Shown: piece after piece, positions 1 to 5,377 of the stretch
Layout of the letters: every line of letters starts with the position of its first letter
How positions within the stretch are numbered: position 1 is the first letter of the stretch
DNA from: Bacteroidota bacterium
GTDB lineage: Bacteria > Bacteroidota > Bacteroidia > Bacteroidales > JAADJA01
NCBI GenBank assembly: GCA_024278155.1
Contig: JAJRTT010000032.1
Coordinates: 1 to 5,989, forward strand
Direction of reading: 5' to 3'
DNA: 5,989 nt
The notes under the pieces: generated by a model
Databases searched by the model: none
Told to the model about the DNA's origin: nothing
What the model saw: only the letters and a program-made list of their open reading frames with translations
Translations under genes and position numbers: made by a program

Positions 1-37
1 AAACACAGTGAATAAATTTTGCAATATTGGTGGATAA

Positions 38-154
38 GGTCACACTGAGCCTGTCGAAGTGTACCTTAATAATATCATACTACTGGTCACACTGAGCCTG
101 TCGAAGTGTACCTTATGAAGTCATACTACTGGTCACACTGAGCCTGTCGAAGTG
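38..154. repeat. Three tandem hairpin-forming intergenic repeats
   Basis: A 24-base core containing CACTGAGCCTGTCGAAGTG occurs identically at 38-61, 85-108 and 131-154, with a period of 47 then 46 bases. Copies 2 and 3 are each preceded by TCATACTACT, so the duplicated unit includes spacer sequence. In copies 1 and 2 the arms GGT-C-ACACT and AGTGT-ACC pair (8 bp with a single bulged C) around an 11-base loop GAGCCTGTCGA. In copy 3 the outer arm has diverged but CACT/AGTG still pairs. This looks like a REP-type palindromic intergenic element. From memory, very similar motifs recur in Bacteroidota genomes, but I could not check this. The last copy ends 19 bases before the moaC start, so the array is probably transcribed as part of its leader. 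No transposase is visible in the window. Confidence 0.9.
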
Positions 155-173
155 CGATCACTAAATTAAAACG

Positions 174-629
174 ATGTCAAGATTATCACATACCGACGAA
201 AAAGGAAAGGCCAATATGGTGGATGTTGGCCATAAGCCCGATCAGGTGCGCATTGCCAAAGCCCGGGGCAAAATAAAACTGAACCCTGAAACCATCGACC
301 TGATCCGGGAAAATCAAGTGAAAAAAGGGGATGTACTGACAATCGCAGAGATCGCAGGCATCCAGGGCGGGAAAAAAACATCCGAACTCATCCCTTTATG
401 TCACCCGCTTGCCATCACAAAATTGGATGTAAAGGCCAAACTCGTTGAAGATGGCGTAATCGTGGACAGCATGGCAAAGTGCATTGGCAAAACCGGCATC
501 GAAATGGAAGCCCTGACTGCCGTGAACGTTGCCCTGCTCACCGTTTACGATATGTGCAAGGCAGTTGACAAATCCATGGAGATCGGTGAAATCAGATTGT
601 TGGAGAAAACCAAGGATGATTTGAATTGA
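174..629 (+). CDS. moaC: Cyclic pyranopterin monophosphate synthase MoaC
   Basis: MoaC acts with the radical-SAM enzyme MoaA in the first step of molybdenum cofactor synthesis. It converts 3',8-cyclo-7,8-dihydro-GTP, the MoaA product, to cyclic pyranopterin monophosphate in the cytoplasm. The 151-residue product matches the family along its whole length (usually about 160 residues). Visible landmarks are the N-terminal SHTDEKGKANMVDV, then KGDVLTIAEIAGIQGGKKT (51-69), LIPLCHPL (72-79), GKTGIEMEALTAV (105-117) and YDMCKAVDK (125-133). D126 and K129 correspond to the catalytic Asp/Lys pair of Escherichia coli MoaC. The ATG at 174 is preceded by an A-rich stretch without a Shine-Dalgarno sequence, normal for Bacteroidota, and gives the expected N-terminus. 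No other moa gene adjoins it here, and it converges on the minus-strand lipoprotein gene. Identification is firm. Confidence 0.97.
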   Translation: MSRLSHTDEKGKANMVDVGHKPDQVRIAKARGKIKLNPETIDLIRENQVKKGDVLTIAEIAGIQGGKKTSELIPLCHPLAITKLDVKAKLVEDGVIVDSMAKCIGKTGIEMEALTAVNVALLTVYDMCKAVDKSMEIGEIRLLEKTKDDLN

Positions 630-686
630 TCCCAGGGTTTGTGCTGGTATTGAATTTCTTTTCTGGTTTTTTTTGGTTTTTAATGC

Positions 687-725
687 AAAAATAGAAGCCA
701 CCCTAAATTGCTTTAAGGTGGCTTC
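687..725 (-). terminator. Intrinsic terminator of the sigma/barrel/lipoprotein unit
   Basis: The arms GAAGCCACC (694-702) and GGTGGCTTC (717-725) form a perfect 9-bp stem. After one mismatch it continues with TAAA/TTTA (704-707 with 712-715) around the loop TTGC. Read on the minus strand the stem is followed by TATTTTTGC, a U-tract at 687-691. It lies 36 bases beyond the lipoprotein stop codon. On the plus strand no T-run follows the stem, so it should not serve moaC efficiently. Confidence 0.85.
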
Positions 726-761
726 CGATGAAAAATCAAGCTGCTAATGAAAAATACTTGA

Positions 762-1661
762 TTATTTTGTAACCGTCCCGCTTGGGAAATCCAAGTTTTG
801 AACCATGTTGTAAACCATGTGGTCTGTGGCCATGTCCGGGATTCCATGAACAAGTGGCTTTAAGGTAAACGGGCCGGGGCCGTTGTCGGGCGAAGGTTCG
901 ATGCTTATCACTGCAGTTCCACCTGCAATATCGGTTGGGAAACTCAATGGATTTGGGGCATTTTTAAGAAAATCTTCTCCGGGGAAAAACCCGTCACCAT
1001 CGTTCACATCGGGCAAAGCTTCACTTCCGCTATAAGGGTCGGCTTCGTCGGTTGCGGCCGTGTTCGTGAATTTCCCTGTTGTTACCGGGGTTCCGTTGAT
1101 TACCACCCAACCTTCATATTTCCAGCCTTCGGGAAGGTTTGGGAGTGAAAGGCCCGTGCTTGGCATTCCGGTCGAAAGGTCGAGGAACCATATCCCGCTG
1201 TTTTCATCCGAATCACCTCCATTTGTTGGTGTTGCAAGGATGTATTTGCCTGCTGAAGCACTAAAGTCGCCAACCGGTGAAATATCCAGCTCAGCTGAGT
1301 TCCCATTGAAATCGCCGGCCAGGATTTTTGTGGCCGAAGGTGCAGGGTCCGAATCGTTCATGGGTTCAATGGACAGAACAAACTTTGTGGCATTGTCCAC
1401 ATCCGATGCGTTCATTTCAAACTGGATTTTTGATAACATCCCCGAGGCATCGACCGTAAATGTCCCTGAGGAAACCGGTGAACCGTTCACGATCAACCAT
1501 CCTTCGTACACGTACGAGGAGCCAAGGTCTTCCAATCCGCTTAAATTGAGGTTAATATTTTTCTTGGATACCGATGGCATTTCATTTTCTTCGTCTTTCT
1601 TGCACGATGAAATTAAAATGATGCTGATCAGGGCTACTAAAATTAAATTTACTTTTTTCAT
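762..1661 (-). CDS. Surface-type lipoprotein with two RskA-C-like domains
   Basis: This is a 299-residue predicted lipoprotein: a hydrophobic signal peptide (about residues 4-19) ends in the lipobox ISSC with Cys20. After the cysteine comes KKDEENE, close to the Lys-plus-acidic lipoprotein export signal that sends Bacteroidota lipoproteins to the cell surface. The mature part holds two copies of one domain. Copy 1 has YEGWLIVNGSPVSSGTFT (52-69) and VLSIEPMNDSDPAPS (95-109). Copy 2 has YEGWVVINGTPVTTGKFT (182-199) and VISIEPSPDNGPGPF (251-265). The pattern Y-x-x-W-[LV]-[IV]-x-G-x-P-[VT]-x-x-G-x-F followed by [VS]-x-[IV]-E-P-x-x-x-x-x-P resembles the C-terminal extracytoplasmic domain of RskA-type anti-sigma-K factors. 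No N-terminal sigma-binding domain is present. The gene lies 75 bases downstream of the barrel protein with no clear own promoter, so I infer it belongs to the sigma operon. Lipoprotein call firm; domain assignment likely; function unknown. Confidence 0.85.
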   Translation of the reverse strand: MKKVNLILVALISIILISSCKKDEENEMPSVSKKNINLNLSGLEDLGSSYVYEGWLIVNGSPVSSGTFTVDASGMLSKIQFEMNASDVDNATKFVLSIEPMNDSDPAPSATKILAGDFNGNSAELDISPVGDFSASAGKYILATPTNGGDSDENSGIWFLDLSTGMPSTGLSLPNLPEGWKYEGWVVINGTPVTTGKFTNTAATDEADPYSGSEALPDVNDGDGFFPGEDFLKNAPNPLSFPTDIAGGTAVISIEPSPDNGPGPFTLKPLVHGIPDMATDHMVYNMVQNLDFPSGTVTK

Positions 1662-1736
1662 TTTTATAAATTATAAGTTAAGAATTTGTTTATAAAAGCG
1701 AATATGAAAAGCAAGGTCAAATAGTTGCCCGGGGGA

Positions 1737-3185
1737 TCAATAAAAATAAACAATCCCGATTTTTAAGCTAAACCCATTCAAATGGGTTGACATGTTTTCT
1801 TGTAGGTTTAACGTGGAAAGATTGTCGAAATACCTTGCGGAACCGCTTATCTGGAATGTATTTGACACATCGTAATTTATCCCCGACCCAAAATAATAAC
1901 TTAAGAAGTTGTTTGTGTAACCGGGGCTGTTTTTCATCTCTTCGCCCATCACCTTCATGTCGTTCCCGTCATGGATTACCCTTGACGAGAAATCTGTGGT
2001 ATTGTTCAGGTTTTGATTGAAAAGCAAGCCCCCTTCGGCAAACCAATTGATCTTGCGGGAAGCAACAATATTGTACTCGATCCCCAGAGGGATGGAGATG
2101 TAAAGTATTTCCTGCAGGGTTTCAAAATCGGACTCCATGAGCTCGCCATCTGGTAAATTCCCGGTACTGGGGAAGCGATAAGTAATCATTGTGCCGATTT
2201 CCCCAAAAGGTGTCATCAGTGGGATTTCCGAAGTGTTTTCGATTTCACCGTTTCCCATATCTTGCTCCGTTGAAGAATCATAGGCAAATTCCATAATGGA
2301 TTTCGACCAGCTTTTTATCTCGGTTCTTTGGATACCGGTTGCAATTGCAAACCTATCGGTAAGGTAGTATTTGATTTCGAAACCGTAATTGGCCGAAAAC
2401 AAATATGTGTTCCCTGTTTCGATTTTTCCAAGGCTCATTTCCCCTGATATATAGGTCGAATTATATGTCGGCAGAAAAAACACCCCAAACCCAAGTTTCC
2501 CTTTATTGCCCGCAGTCTCAATATCTGGACGTCCCGAAGCTGATGAAAAGGAAGAATCCGCGATTTTTTCTTCAACGGGTTCGTTTTCGTTTATTTTGAT
2601 TGTTGCCAAAACTGCGTTCGGTTCTTTTGTCTCCGCGTCTTTTACATTGGCCTTTTCCCGGAGTGGCTCATGGATTTTAGGTATTGCTTCGTTTTGGGCT
2701 TCAACTTTTCTTGCAATCGTTGGTTTTTCCTTTTCGGTGTTGATAATTGTCAAGGGTTCTGTTTTCCTTGGTTTTACTGCGTGTTTGTTCCCCTGAAATA
2801 GTCCCTTTTCTATTGGTTTTTCGTTGTTTGACAACAACTTTGTCGGCTTTTTTTCTTTGATGGTTTCACGGCTTGAAAAGACCTTCTCTTTTTGATCCAT
2901 ATTGTTGTTTTGGAAGGTATCCTCCGATTTGTTTTGTGCGAAGCCTTGTGAAGTTTTAACATCGTTCTTGAAATATCCCCCCCTGAACAGTAACAAACCG
3001 GAAACAATAAACAATGCCGCGCCCAAAATGTAGAGGTATCTCCAGGGTATGAAAATCCCCTTGCGCTTTTGGATTTTTGGAAGCGTTTTTTCCCAAACAG
3101 CGTCAGAGGGGACATTCCAATTGTCATTTCCCGAAGATTCATCGGAAAGCTGCTTTTTGAAATATGATTCTAAATTGTCTGACAT
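1737..3185 (-). CDS. Probable dual-membrane-spanning anti-sigma factor with C-terminal outer-membrane beta-barrel
   Basis: The 482-residue protein has four parts. Residues 1-45 are polar and include YFKKQLSD and NVPSDAVWEKTLPKI, the short W-x-x-x-P-x-x-x-W region common in cytoplasmic ends of Bacteroidota anti-sigma proteins. Residues 47-68 are one hydrophobic helix (PWRYLYILGAALFIVSGLLL). Residues 70-228 are a low-complexity Lys/Glu/Pro/Asn-rich linker. Residues 229-482 alternate in the manner of beta-strands, for example FGVFFLPTYNSTYI, YGFEIKYYLTDRFAIATGI and YISIPLGIEYNI (362-373), and end in KIGIVYFY with a terminal aromatic residue as in outer-membrane barrels. There is no cleavable signal peptide, so the chain would be anchored in the inner membrane and also inserted in the outer membrane. 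This matches the Dma family of dual-membrane-spanning anti-sigma factors described in Bacteroides thetaiotaomicron. The start lies 9 bases after the sigma stop, so the two are almost certainly cotranscribed. Architecture is clear; the role is inferred from context and family. Confidence 0.85.
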   Translation of the reverse strand: MSDNLESYFKKQLSDESSGNDNWNVPSDAVWEKTLPKIQKRKGIFIPWRYLYILGAALFIVSGLLLFRGGYFKNDVKTSQGFAQNKSEDTFQNNNMDQKEKVFSSRETIKEKKPTKLLSNNEKPIEKGLFQGNKHAVKPRKTEPLTIINTEKEKPTIARKVEAQNEAIPKIHEPLREKANVKDAETKEPNAVLATIKINENEPVEEKIADSSFSSASGRPDIETAGNKGKLGFGVFFLPTYNSTYISGEMSLGKIETGNTYLFSANYGFEIKYYLTDRFAIATGIQRTEIKSWSKSIMEFAYDSSTEQDMGNGEIENTSEIPLMTPFGEIGTMITYRFPSTGNLPDGELMESDFETLQEILYISIPLGIEYNIVASRKINWFAEGGLLFNQNLNNTTDFSSRVIHDGNDMKVMGEEMKNSPGYTNNFLSYYFGSGINYDVSNTFQISGSARYFDNLSTLNLQENMSTHLNGFSLKIGIVYFY

Positions 3186-3194
3186 GATATTTGT

Positions 3195-3737
3195 TTAATA
3201 GTTCAAGACTTTTTCCAATTGATTACGTAACATCTTCTTTGCTTTCAATAATTGTGTTTTTGAGGTACTTTCGGAAATGCCGAGGATATCAGCAATTTCT
3301 TTGTGCATATATCCTTCTACAACATACATGTTGAAAACGATCTTGTAGCCCTCCGGGAGTTTTTGGATAAGCAAGGTCAACTCCTTGGCGCCTATGGTGT
3401 CGAAAATTTCTTCCTGATCGGGGAGTTGATTTTCAAAGTCGTCGATGCTGTCATTGAAGTCCAGTTTTTTCCATTTTCTGATATGTTGGAGTGCTGCGTT
3501 CACCATCACCTTGTTCGACCATGCCGGGAAACTTGCTTTTCGGCTGTCGAATTGCCGAAGGTTGTTGAAAACACTGATCAGGCCTTCCTGTAAAATATCC
3601 TCGGCCTCACTTTTGTTTTGTGCATATCTTAGGCAAATCATAAACCATTTACGTTTGTATCTTTCGTACAGCTCACGCTGTGCTCGAGGGTTCTTCCTCA
3701 AACATTTCTTTATGGTTTTCAGGTCGTCGGAGTGCAC
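3195..3737 (-). CDS. ECF-type RNA polymerase sigma factor
   Basis: A 180-residue group IV (ECF) sigma-70 factor that directs RNA polymerase to a dedicated promoter set. Region 2 spans about residues 16-90 (RAQRELYERYKRKWFMICLRYA, then NKSEAEDILQEGLISVFNNLRQF, the core-binding and -10 recognition part). Region 4 spans about 118-172, with LPEGYKIVFNMYVVEGYMH and the helix-turn-helix KEIADILGISESTSKTQLLKAKKML (146-170) that reads the -35 element. The start is GTG at 3737: no ATG lies in frame between the upstream stop (3792-3794) and this codon, and the first internal ATG would remove part of region 2. Region 4 ends almost at the C-terminus, so there is no extra regulatory domain. The barrel-type anti-sigma gene follows after 9 bases, which marks it as the cognate partner. 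The regulon cannot be read from this window. Confidence 0.95.
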   Translation of the reverse strand: MHSDDLKTIKKCLRKNPRAQRELYERYKRKWFMICLRYAQNKSEAEDILQEGLISVFNNLRQFDSRKASFPAWSNKVMVNAALQHIRKWKKLDFNDSIDDFENQLPDQEEIFDTIGAKELTLLIQKLPEGYKIVFNMYVVEGYMHKEIADILGISESTSKTQLLKAKKMLRNQLEKVLNY

Positions 3738-3856
3738 GGTCTTAATTATTGTTGAATTGTAAGATAAAGCAAACCCTTCAAAGATTTGCGCCTAAATATT
3801 CCTGTTGTCATTTAGTATCTATGCAACAATGCAACAATTAGTTGTCTGGGAGGTTC
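3738..3856 (-). promoter_or_regulatory. Leader region of the sigma operon, with an 8-bp direct repeat
   Basis: This stretch between the sigma start and the Rh terminator must hold the operon promoter. I find no TAnnTTTG element reading towards the sigma gene, so the promoter may be recognised by an alternative factor, possibly the sigma factor itself (inference). The one structured spot is ATGCAACA repeated directly at 3821-3828 and 3829-3836, followed by ATTAGTTG, which with the preceding CAAC makes an imperfect dyad CAACAATTAGTTG (3832-3844). No coding potential is seen. Confidence 0.35.
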
Positions 3857-3893
3857 AAAAAAAAGCACCCCAATAATATAAAAGGGATGCTTT
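3857..3893 (-). terminator. Intrinsic terminator of the Rh channel gene
   Basis: The arms AAAGCACCCC (3862-3871) and GGGATGCTTT (3884-3893) pair with a single mismatch. Read on the minus strand the stem ends in GGGGTGC and runs into eight T residues (plus-strand A-run 3857-3864). It lies 63 bases past the Rh stop codon and upstream of the sigma gene, so it separates the two minus-strand transcription units. Confidence 0.85.
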
Positions 3894-3956
3894 GCTTTTA
3901 ATGTGAACTGACGGAAATCAGGTTTGCAAATTCAAACAGCACGAGTATAGATGTCC

Positions 3957-4817
3957 TTAATCCTCCACGCTGAATTCTTCTGTATCCACGTAAGGTTGTT
4001 CGCGATGGCCAAAGAAATGTAAAATCTTCCCGGTAATCAGTCCGGCAACGATTGCAATCACAATTGTCAGCCCGATGCCCGCAAGCTGGGCGGTGTAATT
4101 AATTCCTGTTACAACAATAAGGGCGACCAATCCGCCGAAAATACCCGGTATCCCGTGAAGGTTGGAAACTCCGCAGGTATCAACTATCTTAAGCCCTTTT
4201 TGCAAACGCGACTGGACCACGGCAAAACCAAATGTGGAAATCGCCCCGGCCGCTATGCCAATTATCATTGCCTCTGCAGGGGATGCTGTGTTACAGACCG
4301 AGCCAATGGCAACACCACCGGCCAAAGATGCATTCGCAATATCGGCAGCATCGATTTTCCCGCGGAGTTTGATCGATGCAAACCCGGTTGCCAAAGTGGC
4401 CCCACTTAGTGCCAGGATAACGTTGATAGCGGTCATTACAACTTCCTCGGGAAGGACCAAAGCTGCACAGAAACTTGGCCAGAATACCCAAAGGATCATA
4501 CTGCCGAGCATGGAAAAACGATCGCTGGTGGCATCGGCCTCGATGGATGCGTCGTATTCGTTTTTGGTGGTCATGGAAATAGCGACGCCCAATCCAAAAA
4601 TCGCCCCAAAAGCATGAATGACAATGGATCCTCCCGTATCAATAAAATTGCCTTTGCCAACCAGTCCAAAGCCTTCGTCGAGCATAATCCATTCGTTGAA
4701 CATATAAAATGGGACAAACAATAACCCAAGGATCAAATATTGTTGCATTTTCAACCTTCCCAAAACAGCGCCTGCCGTTATCAATAGACTTGCAGCCCCA
4801 AATTCGGCCAAAATCAA
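3957..4817 (-). CDS. Rh-type ammonia/ammonium channel, C-terminal fragment (frameshifted gene)
   Basis: This piece carries most of an Rh50-like channel of the Amt/Mep/Rh superfamily, which conducts ammonia/ammonium (some members perhaps CO2) across the inner membrane as a trimer. Rh rather than AmtB is indicated by DTGGSIVIHAFGAIFGL (60-76), FSMLGSMILWVFWPSF (101-116) and CGVSNLHGIPGIFGG (215-229). The pore twin histidines are H68 and H221, and the conserved Asp is D60. About nine hydrophobic segments follow, and the tail FFGHREQPYVDTEEF is typical of the family. The nominal start is a TTG at 4817 that overlaps the stop of the N-terminal piece by four bases, but it would fall inside what should be one continuous helix region. 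The frame stays open upstream as GSQIDI, which joins naturally to the N-terminal piece. Adding it gives about 390 residues, a normal length. No glnK lies nearby. Family firm; a true independent start is doubtful. Confidence 0.9.
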   Translation of the reverse strand: MILAEFGAASLLITAGAVLGRLKMQQYLILGLLFVPFYMFNEWIMLDEGFGLVGKGNFIDTGGSIVIHAFGAIFGLGVAISMTTKNEYDASIEADATSDRFSMLGSMILWVFWPSFCAALVLPEEVVMTAINVILALSGATLATGFASIKLRGKIDAADIANASLAGGVAIGSVCNTASPAEAMIIGIAAGAISTFGFAVVQSRLQKGLKIVDTCGVSNLHGIPGIFGGLVALIVVTGINYTAQLAGIGLTIVIAIVAGLITGKILHFFGHREQPYVDTEEFSVED

Positions 4818-4840
4818 AATATCGATTTGGCTCCCTTTTT
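4807..4840 (-). other. -1 frameshift junction in the Rh channel gene
   Basis: On the minus strand the upstream frame reads GTG AAA AAG GGA GCC and stops at TGA (4816-4814). The downstream frame is reached by stepping back one base at the AAAAAG run (plus-strand T5 at 4836-4840), giving V-K-K-G-S-Q-I-D-I-L-I-L-A-E-F without a gap. One extra A (A6 instead of A5) would restore the same protein. Three bases after the A/G run the arms GCCAAA and TTTGGC (4826-4831 and 4807-4812 on the plus strand) can form a 6-bp stem, with a short inner stem. The cause may be a sequencing or assembly indel, a real mutation, or, less likely, programmed frameshifting. Confidence 0.85.
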
Positions 4841-5128
4841 CACCAAAAATGCCAAACCGCTGATGAAATAGTAAAGTGGGACAGAAATGCTCACCAGAAG
4901 AAAAGTGGCCGTAAGTGCCGAACGTCCGTATTTACGGACGAATACCATCAGGAATCCAAAACCGACCAACAGCATGGCCATCACATGGATGGCACGATAA
5001 TACTTTTGTACATCTGTTAGGTTTGCAATCGTTTCACCGGAAACCCCCTGTGCTTTGATATTCCCTGAAATCAAAATCATGGCAAACAATGCCAAAGGGG
5101 CAAATAAATAAGATTTAGAGTTTTTCAT
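4814..5128 (-). CDS. Rh-type ammonia/ammonium channel, N-terminal fragment (frameshifted gene)
   Basis: A 104-residue piece with a signal peptide (about 1-26, hydrophobic core FAPLALFAMILISG, possible cleavage after IKA) and the first two transmembrane segments of the mature channel: YRAIHVMAMLLVGFGFLMVFVRKYG (44-68) and ALTATFLLVSISVPLYYFISGLAFLV (71-96). The HVM-x-x-x-x-VGFGFLM-x-F-x-x-[KR]-YG pattern is the characteristic first helix of Rh proteins. The last residues GAKSIF after K98 are out-of-frame and end at a TGA. The correct continuation, GSQIDILILAEF, lies in the -1 frame and leads into the larger C-terminal piece. Alone this fragment cannot form a pore, since both pore histidines are missing. 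The ATG at 5128 follows an A/T-rich leader about 45 bases long from the predicted promoter. Confidence 0.85.
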   Translation of the reverse strand: MKNSKSYLFAPLALFAMILISGNIKAQGVSGETIANLTDVQKYYRAIHVMAMLLVGFGFLMVFVRKYGRSALTATFLLVSISVPLYYFISGLAFLVKKGAKSIF

Positions 5129-5180
5129 TTATTCGTATGTTTATTAAAAAAACAAAGATGATTTATAATTTTTTCGGCGT

Positions 5181-5211
5181 CAAATGTAGAATAATATCTA
5201 TCAATAACAAT
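5181..5211 (-). promoter_or_regulatory. Bacteroidota-type promoter for the Rh channel gene
   Basis: The minus strand reads TACATTTG at 5188-5181, an exact match to the Bacteroidota -7 element TAnnTTTG. It is preceded after 19 bases by TTG in ATTG (5211-5208), three of four bases of the -33 element TTTG. Transcription would begin near 5174 and leave a leader of about 45 bases. Confidence 0.6.
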
Positions 5212-5242
5212 TTTAAATTAGGGGAATCCCAAGCGGTAAATC

Positions 5243-5272
5243 AACCTGAATAATTCATGGATTTTTCAGGTT
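5243..5272. promoter_or_regulatory. 8-bp inverted repeat between divergent promoters (candidate operator)
   Basis: AACCTGAA (5243-5250) and TTCAGGTT (5265-5272) are perfect inverted half-sites, 22 bases centre to centre, about two helical turns. They lie between the two outward-facing promoters. A smaller palindrome GGGAATCCC sits at 5222-5230. A dimeric regulator site is a reasonable guess; no regulator gene is in the window. The repeat could instead fold as a hairpin, but its position upstream of both predicted start points makes that less likely. Confidence 0.4.
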
Positions 5273-5306
5273 AAATGTTGAAAGCCAAATATGCATTTTT
5301 TTAGAG

Positions 5307-5335
5307 CTTGCCTAATTGTTATCTTTTTATCTTTG
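5307..5335 (+). promoter_or_regulatory. Bacteroidota-type promoter for the MOSC gene
   Basis: TATCTTTG at 5328-5335 matches TAnnTTTG exactly, with CTTG (5307-5310) 17 bases upstream as a three-of-four match to the -33 TTTG. The predicted transcript starts near 5342, about 35 bases before the ATG. Confidence 0.65.
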
Positions 5336-5377
5336 CCCCGAATTGAGTGAACGCACTACAAACTAATAATACTACTA

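Noticed and set aside
11..21. TAAATTTTG as a moaC promoter -7 element
   Set aside because: It has one base too many between TA and TTTG, and the -33 region lies outside the window.
38..154. CRISPR array
   Set aside because: Only three copies, spacers are themselves similar (TCATACTACT shared), and no cas genes are present.
1..173. Moco riboswitch upstream of moaC
   Set aside because: The leader consists of repeated simple hairpins; I see no multi-stem conserved aptamer layout.
631..680. CCAG/CTGG hairpin plus T-rich stretch as a moaC terminator
   Set aside because: Only a 4-bp stem, and the T8 run begins about 20 bases after it; not convincing.
396..701. Minus-strand open frame opposite moaC
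   Set aside because: Antisense to a strongly conserved enzyme gene and without any domain signal.
1060..1695. Long plus-strand open frame opposite the lipoprotein gene
   Set aside because: It is antisense to a clear lipoprotein with lipobox and duplicated domains; its own product shows no motif or plausible start context.
4162..4617. Plus-strand open frame opposite the Rh channel
   Set aside because: Shadow of conserved Rh transmembrane coding; no recognisable protein features.
4814..4817. ATGA-like stop/start overlap as genuine translational coupling of two subunits
   Set aside because: The downstream start would be TTG within a region that is continuous in Rh proteins, and the -1 frame upstream of it encodes the expected linking residues.
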